Positions 1 to 6,498 of a stretch of DNA of 8,553 nt are shown here, one piece after another. A model generated the notes under the pieces. The model was given only the letters and a program-made list of their open reading frames with translations, had not been told where the DNA came from and did no database searches. The stretch is from Achromobacter sp. (lineage in GTDB: Bacteria; Pseudomonadota; Gammaproteobacteria; Burkholderiales; Burkholderiaceae_B). The stretch lies in assembly GCA_003454835.1 (NCBI GenBank), contig DMTA01000265.1:1-8553 (forward strand). The letters run 5' to 3'. A program made the translations under genes and the position numbers. The stretch's first letter is position 1. Every line of letters starts with the position of its first letter.

Positions 1-1239
1 GCCGAAGCACCGGCGGCGTCAACAGACGCGGCGTCCGTCGGGGCGCTCCCGGCCGCAACAACCGCCCCAGCCGCAGCACAGGCGCAAGACGTGGACGACT
101 TGGCTCACCGCGTCCGCGCGCTGCTGACTGAGCGACAGCACGCCGAAGCCGAGCGTCTGCTGCGCGAGAACATGGACCCACGGGGCGCGCCCGCCGCACT
201 ATGGCGGCTTCTCGGCCTGACGGTGAAAAATCAAGGGCGCGTCCAGGAAGCCGCCGACATTCAGACCATGCTCGCGACAGCCATGCCCGGCAACCTGTCC
301 GCCCGATTCGACCTGGCCGAAACACTCTTGCTGCAAGGAAATTTCGAGCGCGGCTGGCCGGAATACCGTTGGCGCTACAGCCTTTCCCATACCGCCGCCA
401 TGGACCGCAAGGTGCAGCGGCCGCGCTGGGACGGCAGCCGCATCGCGGGTCAGACGCTGCTCATTCATGACGAGCAGGGATACGGCGACACACTGCAATT
501 CATGCGCCTGATCGACGCAGCCCGGACCCGCAGCGGCGCGCGCGTGGTGCTGGAAGTCCATGCCGAACTGCTGCCCTTCGCCCGGCGCCTTGTCGGCCCG
601 GACGCCTTCCGGCGCGGCCAGATCCCCCCGCCATTCGACCAGCACTGCGAGCTGATGTCCCTGCCCATGGCGATCGGCCTGCGCATGACCGACCTGCCGG
701 GCCAGGTCGGCTACCTGTCGGCCGACGCGGATCGCGTGGAGAAATGGCGCAAGCGGCTGGCCGGTTTGCCGCGCCCCTGGGTGGCGCTGGCCTGGGCAGG
801 CAGACCCACGCATTCCAACGATGCCAACCGGTCTCTTGCCTTGGCGGACTTGGCGCCGCTGGCCTTGCCCGGGATCACGTATCTCGCCATTCAGAAAGGG
901 CCGGCCGCGGCCCAGGCTGCCGATGCGCCGCCCGGCATGAATCTCGTGCCGCTGGACGCAGAGATCGCTGATTTCGACGATACGGCTGCCATCCTGTCCC
1001 TGGCCGACCTGCTCATCTCCGTGGACTCCTCTCCAGTGCATCTGGCGGGCGGTCTCAATCGCCCCGCCTGGGTGATGCTGCCCTTCCTGCCCGACTGGCG
1101 CTGGTTGCTGCACCGGTCCGACACACCTTGGTATCCGTCGCTGCGCCTGTTCCGCCAGCCCGCTCCGGGCGATTGGAAGACGGTCCTGCACGACGTCGGG
1201 CAGGCGCTGGCCAGGCGCTTTCCGGGGTCTGAGGCCTGA
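1..1239 (+). CDS. TPR-containing glycosyltransferase, GT9-like (5'-truncated by window edge)
   Basis: The reading frame is open from the first base to the TGA at 1237-1239, so the true start is probably upstream. Codons 1-30 encode an Ala/Pro-rich low-complexity linker. Codons about 31-130 form paired amphipathic helices of TPR type, ending in the GNFERGW-PEYRWRY motif typical of this family. A GT9 (ADP-heptose:LPS heptosyltransferase-like) domain follows: W-DG-S, then HDEQGYGDTLQF (codons 156-167), SVDSSPVHLAGGLNRP near codons 341-355, and DWRWLLHR-DTPWYPS-RLFRQ near 365-386. Such proteins are predicted cytoplasmic glycosyltransferases; donor and acceptor cannot be read from sequence. Only one Cys is visible (QHCELMS), so it lacks the multi-Cys iron site known in the TibC/Aah autotransporter heptosyltransferases. 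An autotransporter gene follows on the same strand after 244 nt, making it a candidate substrate (inference). GTG at 91 is a possible but poorly supported internal start. Confidence 0.85.
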   Translation, partial: AEAPAASTDAASVGALPAATTAPAAAQAQDVDDLAHRVRALLTERQHAEAERLLRENMDPRGAPAALWRLLGLTVKNQGRVQEAADIQTMLATAMPGNLSARFDLAETLLLQGNFERGWPEYRWRYSLSHTAAMDRKVQRPRWDGSRIAGQTLLIHDEQGYGDTLQFMRLIDAARTRSGARVVLEVHAELLPFARRLVGPDAFRRGQIPPPFDQHCELMSLPMAIGLRMTDLPGQVGYLSADADRVEKWRKRLAGLPRPWVALAWAGRPTHSNDANRSLALADLAPLALPGITYLAIQKGPAAAQAADAPPGMNLVPLDAEIADFDDTAAILSLADLLISVDSSPVHLAGGLNRPAWVMLPFLPDWRWLLHRSDTPWYPSLRLFRQPAPGDWKTVLHDVGQALARRFPGSEA

Positions 1240-1483
1240 CCAGCAGGGGTCAGTCGCTGGCCGGGCCGGCGCGCCGACCGCGCCAAGCGGAATTTAGGCC
1301 TGTATTTCGCCCTTATTGCGCGATTTAAAGATGTGCCTTCGCCGGTAATGTGCGGGGTGAGATCGTGCGCCCACAGAACGGCCGCCAGTCCGACTCCATA
1401 CCCTGGCGCCTACCGCGTGGATTCCCCTGCTTCTCCGGTTGCCGCCTGATATCCCATGACATCGCCCCAGCCGGGAGCTTGCC
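1240..1483 (+). other. Intergenic region upstream of the autotransporter
   Basis: This 244-nt gap has no supported gene. Just after the glycosyltransferase stop, a 6-bp inverted repeat (1236-1241 with 1248-1253) forms a small hairpin without a T-run, so it is not a convincing terminator. The stretch from about 1290 to 1350 is clearly more AT-rich than its surroundings (AATTT, TGTATTTC, TTATTG, TTTAAA, GTAATG) and is the likeliest site for an autotransporter promoter. I could not find a -35/-10 pair with good matches at 16-18 nt spacing, so an activator-dependent or alternative-sigma promoter remains possible. Confidence 0.4.
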
Positions 1484-1486
1484 TTG
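1473..1486 (+). promoter_or_regulatory. Ribosome binding site with TTG start of the autotransporter
   Basis: GGGAG at 1473-1477 lies 6 nt before TTG at 1484-1486. An in-frame TGA at 1457-1459 rules out any earlier ATG or GTG start. The next in-frame Met falls at the end of the signal peptide, so TTG is the only start that keeps the signal sequence intact. Confidence 0.65.
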
Positions 1487-4400
1487 AAGCTAAGACACCA
1501 TAAAAAGCGTAGCAACACCGTTTCCGTAGCATCCGCGCGGGCCCGCTCGACGGCAGCCATTGTCCGGTCGACGCAACTTCTGTCGGGTGTTTCTCTCGTG
1601 GCCGCCAGCCTGCTTCCCGGCATGGCCCATGCCGCGCCGTGCGTCGCGCTCAACTACGGGGGCAACTCGACCGTCACAGGCGCCGTCAATTGCATCGATT
1701 GGACGCTAGGCAACATTACGATCACCGGCAATGGAAGCCTTTCCGGCGAAAACATCGGTTTGCACGCCGCCATCCCCGCCCCTGGCTCCTTACTGGCGAA
1801 CTCCGGCACCATCGTTGGCTCACTGGCGGGCCTGCAGAACGACGGCGTTCTGAGTCAGGTGCAAACCAATGGCTTGATCTGGTCCACCGGAACCGGCGTC
1901 ACCGTGGCCGGTATCCTGAATACAGGGTCCGGAAGCATCACCAGCTTGGTCAACAATACGGGCGGCTCCATCGCCGGCTCACGAGCCGGTATTTTCAATG
2001 AAGGCAGCATCGCCACGATCAGCAATGCCGGGATGATCAACAGCAACAGTTCCTCCGGCGGGACGGTTGCAGCCATCTGGAACGATGGCGGAACGATCAC
2101 CAACCTGACCAACACCGGCACCTTGCAAAGCGCCAACATCGGCGGTGTCCTCCAGGGATTCGGAGTGGCCACCGAAAACGGGACCATCCAAACGTTGGCA
2201 AACAGCGGGACCATTGCCGGCATGGTGGGCGTGCTGGTGCAGGAAGGCGGCCGGGTGGGCGCGCTGACCAATTCGGGGACCATCTCGGGCGACAGCGCAG
2301 GCATCTCCCTGGAGGCCAGCACGGCCGGCACCATCACCAATACGGGCCTGATCGTGGGTGCCCCCGGCGGTGCCATGGGCGGGACGATCGGTACCGGCAT
2401 CTACCTTTCCCGCGGTAGCAACGTGGGCCTGCTCGCCAACAGCGGCACCATCACCGGCGGGGGTGCGGCGATCCAGCTCGATAGCGACAGCAGGATCAGC
2501 ACGATCACCAACAGCGGTCTCATCGCGGGCGACCTGACCTCCGCCGGCACCATCTCCCTCGGCATCTCAGGCGGCAGGGGCAACGTCGTTGGCACCCTCA
2601 CCGGCGCGAGCGGCGGCCTGGGCGTGGCCGACAAAGGCGTCATCACGGTGACGGGTGCGGACCTGTTTTTCTCGGGCGGCAACCTGTTGCTGAACGATGA
2701 CATCGCTGCGGTGGGCCGTTCCGTCACCAACTACGGCGCGACCCTTCAGATCAACAATCCCATCACCGTCACGGGCAACTACTCGCAAACCGGCGGTGGA
2801 CTGGCCTTCAATGTCGTCGACACCAGCAGCTACGGCTACCTGGATGTGAACGGCTCGGCAGCCATCAGCGGCGCCGCGATCAGCCTGGGCGGCACCGGGT
2901 TGGCGTTCGGTCAAACCTATACCGTCGTGCGTCCGACTGGCTCCAGCACCTACGCCAACAACACGGCCTTCGTCTCCGTCAACAATGGCCTGCTCGCACG
3001 TCTGAGCAATGTGAACGGCGCGCTGACCGTGACGCTCCTTCCCGACCCCAGCACCCACTACTGGGACGGCGCCAACACCGTGCCGGACGGCACAATTGCC
3101 GGCGGCTCCGGCACCTGGACGGCGAACGGCACAAACTGGACCACGACCGACGGCGCCACCAACTACCAGCTCGACCAGACCTATGTGCGCCCCGTGTTCG
3201 GCGGGACGGCAGGCACGGTGACGGTCGATGGCAGCCAAGGTGCAATCGCGGTAACCGGCATGCAGTTCTCCGCCGATGGCTACCACGTCACCGGCGACGA
3301 CATCGGGCTGGCGGCGGCCTCCTCGGCCATTGAAGTCGATGGCAATGCCACCGCCATCATCGATTCCAAACTGACCGGGACCGGCGCGCTGGCCAAGACC
3401 GGCAGCGGCATGCTGATCCTGAACGGCGTGAACACCTACTCGGGCGGCACCTCGGTGTCGGCGGGCACGCTGGAAATCGGCGATGCCGCCCATCCCACCG
3501 CCAGCATCCTGGGTGACGTTGCCGTCGGCAGCGCCGGCACGCTGCGCGGACACGGTTCGATCGGCGGCAACGTGACCAACGACGGCATCGTGCGTCCCGG
3601 CGGCTCCATCGGCACGCTGACGGTCCTGGGCAACTACACGCAGTCCCCCACCGGCACGCTGTTCATCGACGTCAGCCCCACCGCCGCTTCGCAACTGAAG
3701 GTGGGCGGAACTGCAACCCTGGCCGGCGCGCTGAACGTGCTGTACGGCCCCGGCACCTACAGCGCGTCGTCCTACCGCATCGTCGACGCGGCAAGCGTCA
3801 CCGGCCGGTTCGCTTCCGTCACGAGCAACGCGCCGGCAGAACTGGCGCAGAGCGTGCAGAACCTGGCCGACGGCAGCACCCTCACGCTGGCCGCCAGCCC
3901 CGCTGACGGCGGCGGGCCGGTCATCGTCGCCCCCACCAACGCCACGATCTTCGGCGCCGTCGCCTCGGCCGCCATCCGCGAAGGCCAACGTGTGAACGAC
4001 ACGCTGCTTGCGCGACTGGGGCAGGACTGCGCCGACGCTGCGACAGACGCCAATTGCGCGCGCCCGGGCCGCCAGGCGTGGGCCCAGATCGTCTCCAATA
4101 GCGTGAACGTGCGAGGCAACGATGACGCTCCCAGCTACAAGGATCGCCATTACGGCTTTCTGGCCGGCCTGGATCAACAGGTTGGCGCGTGGACGGTGGG
4201 CGTCGCGGGCGGCTACAGCCACGTCGATGTGACCGAAGACGCGGCAACCGGCAAGATCGACACTCTGCGCATCGCGGGCTACGGCAGCCGCCGCGTGGGC
4301 GCGGTCAATGTCGCCGCGACGGTCGGCGCCGCCTACGACTTCCTCCAGACGCGCCGGTCCTTCCCCGGCCCGGGCAAGGCCCGGGGCGACTCGGACGGAC

Positions 4401-4879
4401 AGGAGATCACTGCCGGCCTGCAAGCCAGCCTGCCGCTGGCGGCGGGTCCCGTCACGATCACGCCGCGCCTCGGCCTGCGCTATCAGTACCTGCACACCGA
4501 ACGCTTCAGCGAAACTGGCCCGACCAGCCAGAACCTGGATGTCGGCGCTCAGGACTTCAACAGCTTGCAGCCCTACGCGCAACTCAGCGTGGGCCTCCCC
4601 TTCAGCATGAAGTCGGACAAGCCTGCCGTCGTTGAGGCCCGCGTCGGTTATGCCTACGAAACCCTCGACACCAACCGCGAATACCGCGCAACGGCGGGCG
4701 ACGGCACCGGCTTCACGCTGCCCGGCGTGGCGCCTTCGCGCGGCATGTTCTCGGCGGGCCTGGGTCTGACGCTGCCCGTCAGCAAGGCAATGGATCTGAC
4801 CGCCAGCTACGACCGCCTGTTCGACACCGGCAACGTGTCGGGGCAGACGTTCCAGTTGCAGGCGACGTACCGGTTCTAA
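1484..4879 (+). CDS. Classical (type Va) autotransporter, AIDA-like adhesin type
   Basis: This 1131-residue protein is predicted to cross the inner membrane by Sec and display its passenger outside through its own C-terminal barrel. Residues 1-50 are an extended signal peptide: basic N-region, hydrophobic core around 32-46, cleavage after AHA50. Residues about 103-373 hold some ten degenerate 20-32-residue repeats of the L-x-NSGTI-x-G type, consistent with a beta-helix. A YWDG / GSGTW / NWTTTDG / VFGG module spans 526-610. A PATR-like segment (LTGTGALAKTGSG through NTYSGGTSVSAGTLEIG) spans about 630-667. An autochaperone-like region with GSIGGNV, VRPGGSIGTL and NYTQSPTGTL covers 690-803. A linker helix covers about 818-847, and the 12-strand-type barrel runs from about 862 to the terminal Phe (LQATYRF). 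No protease or esterase signature is seen, so adhesin or biofilm functions are the default guess. Cys occur only as two close pairs, C53/C70 and C849/C858. A strong terminator follows. Confidence 0.93.
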   Translation: MKLRHHKKRSNTVSVASARARSTAAIVRSTQLLSGVSLVAASLLPGMAHAAPCVALNYGGNSTVTGAVNCIDWTLGNITITGNGSLSGENIGLHAAIPAPGSLLANSGTIVGSLAGLQNDGVLSQVQTNGLIWSTGTGVTVAGILNTGSGSITSLVNNTGGSIAGSRAGIFNEGSIATISNAGMINSNSSSGGTVAAIWNDGGTITNLTNTGTLQSANIGGVLQGFGVATENGTIQTLANSGTIAGMVGVLVQEGGRVGALTNSGTISGDSAGISLEASTAGTITNTGLIVGAPGGAMGGTIGTGIYLSRGSNVGLLANSGTITGGGAAIQLDSDSRISTITNSGLIAGDLTSAGTISLGISGGRGNVVGTLTGASGGLGVADKGVITVTGADLFFSGGNLLLNDDIAAVGRSVTNYGATLQINNPITVTGNYSQTGGGLAFNVVDTSSYGYLDVNGSAAISGAAISLGGTGLAFGQTYTVVRPTGSSTYANNTAFVSVNNGLLARLSNVNGALTVTLLPDPSTHYWDGANTVPDGTIAGGSGTWTANGTNWTTTDGATNYQLDQTYVRPVFGGTAGTVTVDGSQGAIAVTGMQFSADGYHVTGDDIGLAAASSAIEVDGNATAIIDSKLTGTGALAKTGSGMLILNGVNTYSGGTSVSAGTLEIGDAAHPTASILGDVAVGSAGTLRGHGSIGGNVTNDGIVRPGGSIGTLTVLGNYTQSPTGTLFIDVSPTAASQLKVGGTATLAGALNVLYGPGTYSASSYRIVDAASVTGRFASVTSNAPAELAQSVQNLADGSTLTLAASPADGGGPVIVAPTNATIFGAVASAAIREGQRVNDTLLARLGQDCADAATDANCARPGRQAWAQIVSNSVNVRGNDDAPSYKDRHYGFLAGLDQQVGAWTVGVAGGYSHVDVTEDAATGKIDTLRIAGYGSRRVGAVNVAATVGAAYDFLQTRRSFPGPGKARGDSDGQEITAGLQASLPLAAGPVTITPRLGLRYQYLHTERFSETGPTSQNLDVGAQDFNSLQPYAQLSVGLPFSMKSDKPAVVEARVGYAYETLDTNREYRATAGDGTGFTLPGVAPSRGMFSAGLGLTLPVSKAMDLTASYDRLFDTGNVSGQTFQLQATYRF
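1790..2602 (+). repeat. Array of about ten degenerate NSGTI-type passenger repeats
   Basis: The translated repeats begin with variants of L/I-x-N-S/T-G-x-I, for example LLANSGTI, LTNTGTL, LANSGTI, LTNSGTI, ITNTGLI, LLANSGTI and ITNSGLI. Each start is followed by a Gly-rich turn, often a 'GI' strand, and a 'G-x-I-x-x' strand that leads into the next unit. Units vary from about 20 to 32 residues and are diverged at DNA level, so this is a protein-level repeat and not a recombination-prone tandem DNA repeat. The pattern fits rungs of a right-handed beta-helix. Confidence 0.7.
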
Positions 4880-4921
4880 AGCGCGGCAGGATTCGAGCAC
4901 TCAGCCGCCACGGTAAGCAAC

Positions 4922-4953
4922 AAGGCCCACGCGATTGCGTGGGCCTTTTTTTT
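4922..4953 (+). terminator. Rho-independent terminator after the autotransporter
   Basis: A perfect 11-bp stem (4922-4932 with 4937-4947) closes a GATT loop, and a run of eight T covers 4946-4953. It starts 42 nt after the autotransporter stop. Read on the minus strand, the same stem is preceded by eight A and followed by a partly T-rich TTGTTGCTT, so it may also end transcription of the convergent membrane-protein gene. Confidence 0.92.
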
Positions 4954-4957
4954 GACC

Positions 4958-5668
4958 TCAGGCAGGCGACTGCTTTGCCGTGCGCCGGTTCCGCCGGCGA
5001 TACCACCAGGTCAGCCCCCCCCACACCAGCGCCCACGCGCCCAGAATAGCGGCATAGAACGGCCAGAAAATAAAGGCGGAAACATCGTCCCAGCCCGCCG
5101 CCGTCCGCTTCAATCCTATGGGCGCGCTGATCTCCAGTTCGATCTGCTCGCCCTGAAGCGCCGGCCCGACCTCTTGCACGGTAAAGGTCAGATTCGACGT
5201 TCCCTTCGCCAGCATTGGAAAGCCCTGCGCGGTCTCAAGCAGCGCGCCGTCGGCATGGCTTTCGGGCCAGAGCTTGCGGTAGAAATGCGTGGCGCTGGCC
5301 GCACTGAGCGGCGCCGCAGCCAGCACGACGTCCAGCCCCTTGCCATCGCGCACACGAATCCGAACCGGCTCTCCCGGATTGACGTAGCGGGGCGTCGCAT
5401 CCGGCGCACCCACACGCGTCGTCGACTCCCCCAATTCGGGACGCGCACGGCCCATCGGACCACCGAATCGCGCCTCCATCCACAACGGCGCTTCGCGGAT
5501 ACGGTAAACCTCGGCGCGCGCCGTCTGGCCGGACGTCAGCGCGATGGGCGTCAGCGTCGCGTCGGCGGACGGCAGGTATCGGGCCATGCCCACCGCAAAC
5601 CACACCATCACGGCGAGCCAAAGCACCCAGCCGACCGTCAACGACATCTTGAAGAACGTGCGCCACAT
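4958..5668 (-). CDS. Unrecognised protein with two membrane segments and a periplasmic domain
   Basis: I do not recognise the family. From ATG at 5668 the protein has 236 residues. A short basic N-terminus (MWRTFFK) is followed by a hydrophobic segment at about 9-30. A polar domain of roughly 165 residues follows, with beta-rich stretches such as PVRIRVRDG and TFTVQEVG. A second hydrophobic segment at about 197-222 precedes a very basic tail (YRRRNRRTAK). The positive-inside rule predicts both ends in the cytoplasm and the middle in the periplasm. The ATG start is preferred over GTG at 5698 because GGGAAG lies 7 nt upstream of it and it places the basic N-terminus directly before the first membrane segment; the GTG start lacks a ribosome site. 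The gene is convergent with the autotransporter and divergent from the lipocalin. Eight G in a row (mRNA sense, 5022-5015) lie within the second membrane segment. Confidence 0.75.
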   Translation of the reverse strand: MWRTFFKMSLTVGWVLWLAVMVWFAVGMARYLPSADATLTPIALTSGQTARAEVYRIREAPLWMEARFGGPMGRARPELGESTTRVGAPDATPRYVNPGEPVRIRVRDGKGLDVVLAAAPLSAASATHFYRKLWPESHADGALLETAQGFPMLAKGTSNLTFTVQEVGPALQGEQIELEISAPIGLKRTAAGWDDVSAFIFWPFYAAILGAWALVWGGLTWWYRRRNRRTAKQSPA

Positions 5669-5756
5669 ATCGAGTCTTCCCGGATTTGCGAGCGTCACAG
5701 CGTACCCGATTTAACGCGGGAAGTTTGACGCGCAATGGCAAGCGGTATGCAGACCG

Positions 5757-5776
5757 CACCGCGCTACGTAGCGGTG
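5757..5776. promoter_or_regulatory. Nested inverted repeats in the divergent intergenic region
   Basis: CGCTACGTAGCG at 5762-5773 is a perfect 12-nt palindrome. It overlaps a second inverted repeat, CACCGC (5757-5762) with GCGGTG (5771-5776). A further GCGGT at 5742-5746 can pair with ACCGC at 5753-5757. The cluster sits between two divergent genes, about 60 nt upstream of the lipocalin -10 box, so it could be an operator. No regulator is identified. Confidence 0.35.
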
Positions 5777-5801
5777 AATCCAAGAATTGTTTCCTTTATT
5801 T

Positions 5802-5819
5802 CCGAACGGCAAGCTTCGG
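5802..5819. promoter_or_regulatory. Inverted repeat CCGAA-N8-TTCGG over the lipocalin -35 region
   Basis: CCGAA (5802-5806) and TTCGG (5815-5819) are exact reverse complements spaced by 8 nt. The right half lies where the -35 element of the TATAAT promoter (5836-5841) should be, and that promoter has no good -35 match. This placement suits an operator or activator site, which is inference from position only. Confidence 0.35.
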
Positions 5820-5835
5820 TCCTAACCGCCGCAAA

Positions 5836-5841
5836 TATAAT
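5836..5841 (+). promoter_or_regulatory. Consensus -10 box (TATAAT) of the lipocalin-photolyase operon
   Basis: TATAAT matches the sigma-70 -10 consensus at all six bases in an otherwise GC-rich genome. No TTGACA-like hexamer is found 15-19 nt upstream; the 17-nt position reads GCTTCG. Transcription would start near 5848, giving a leader of about 26 nt that contains the ribosome binding site. The missing -35 suggests control by an activator or by a sigma factor that tolerates poor -35 elements. Blc in E. coli is known to be RpoS-dependent, but whether that applies here is not shown. Confidence 0.55.
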
Positions 5842-5862
5842 TTCCAAGACTCAAAATTCAGC

Positions 5863-5867
5863 GGAGG
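5863..5867 (+). promoter_or_regulatory. Ribosome binding site of the lipocalin gene
   Basis: GGAGG lies 6 nt before ATG at 5874. It selects this start over the ATG at 5881, which is in another frame. Confidence 0.8.
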
Positions 5868-5873
5868 TTTGCC

Positions 5874-6482
5874 ATGCGCCATGCAGAAGCCGGTCGTCGT
5901 TTCACCCCCCCGTTGCGGCGCGTCGCGCCATGGTTGGCCTTGGGGCTGTTGGGTTTGACGTTGTATGGCTGTGCCGCTACGACGCCACCCAAAGGCGTGA
6001 CGCCCGTCGGTTCCTTCGACGTGCATCGCTATGAAGGACGCTGGTTCGAGATCGCGCGTCTGGATCACCGTTTTGAACGCGGCATGACGGACGTCACCGC
6101 CAACTACACGCTGCGCGATGACGGCAGCGTGCGCGTCGTCAATCGCGGATTCGACCCGGCCAAGGGTCCGCGCGGCGATTGGCGGTCGGCCGAGGGGCGC
6201 GCCCGGTTTACGGGCGACCCGTCGGTGGCATCGCTGAAGGTGTCGTTCTTCGGCCCCTTCTATGGCGGCTACCATGTGGCCGCATTGGATCCGGATTATC
6301 GCTGGGCTCTGGTGGTGGGCCCCGATCGCAGCTACGCCTGGATTCTTGCGCGCGACAAGACCCTGGATCCGCAGACGCGCGACGACATCCTGGGCCGCGC
6401 CAGGGCACTGGGCCTGGACACGGACGCGTTCATCTGGGTCAGCCAGGATCGCGAACAACCGCCGCTGGAACCGGCTTCCTGA
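5874..6482 (+). CDS. blc: Outer-membrane lipoprotein lipocalin (Blc type)
   Basis: This 202-residue protein starts with a basic, hydrophobic signal (about residues 9-32) and a lipobox ending LYG-C33. Ala at +2 after the Cys favours sorting to the outer membrane. The mature part shows the bacterial lipocalin pattern: YEGRWFEIARLDHRFERG (GxW motif at 55-57), then TANYTLRDDGSV and VNRGF near 75-93. These are followed by LKVSFFGPFYGGYHV, LDPDYRWALV near 138-147 and YAWILARDKTL near 154-164. Blc-family lipocalins bind lipids such as lysophospholipids and are linked to envelope stress. The gene has a good ribosome site and a TATAAT promoter, and its stop lies 16 nt before the photolyase ATG, so the two are probably co-transcribed. 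A run of seven C (5905-5911) lies in the signal-peptide region. Family assignment is firm; the ligand is unknown. Confidence 0.93.
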   Translation: MRHAEAGRRFTPPLRRVAPWLALGLLGLTLYGCAATTPPKGVTPVGSFDVHRYEGRWFEIARLDHRFERGMTDVTANYTLRDDGSVRVVNRGFDPAKGPRGDWRSAEGRARFTGDPSVASLKVSFFGPFYGGYHVAALDPDYRWALVVGPDRSYAWILARDKTLDPQTRDDILGRARALGLDTDAFIWVSQDREQPPLEPAS

Positions 6483-6498
6483 CGCGACGCGGCGCGCC

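Noticed and set aside
1..1239. Glycosyltransferase as a canonical TibC/Aah autotransporter heptosyltransferase
   Set aside because: The visible part has a single Cys and cannot form the multi-Cys iron site of that family, and it carries TPR-like helices typical of another GT9-like group.
1236..1253. Six-bp inverted repeat at the glycosyltransferase stop as a terminator
   Set aside because: The stem is short and no T-run follows; chance occurrence is likely in such GC-rich sequence.
1484..4879. Autotransporter as a secreted protease or esterase
   Set aside because: No serine-protease GDSGS-type, subtilase-type or GDSL motif was seen in the passenger; the content is beta-helix repeats only.
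2567..4900. Very long open frame on the minus strand opposite the autotransporter (777 codons)
   Set aside because: It lies antisense to a well-supported gene. Its translation is low-complexity Ala/Gly/Arg/Asp-rich with no domain motif, as expected from a GC-rich complement of a repetitive gene.
5669..5698. GTG at 5698 as start of the minus-strand membrane protein
   Set aside because: It has no ribosome site and adds ten residues before the natural basic N-terminus; ATG 5668 has GGGAAG at suitable spacing.
4952..5728. Plus-strand open frame opposite the membrane-protein gene
   Set aside because: Its translation is Arg/His/Gln/Pro-rich with no hydrophobic segment or motif, while the minus strand shows two clear membrane helices and a ribosome site.
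6262..6498. Upstream extension of the photolyase into the lipocalin gene
   Set aside because: The extension is in a shadow frame of the lipocalin. Family members start a few residues before the LRLILGDQLN motif, which fits ATG 6499.
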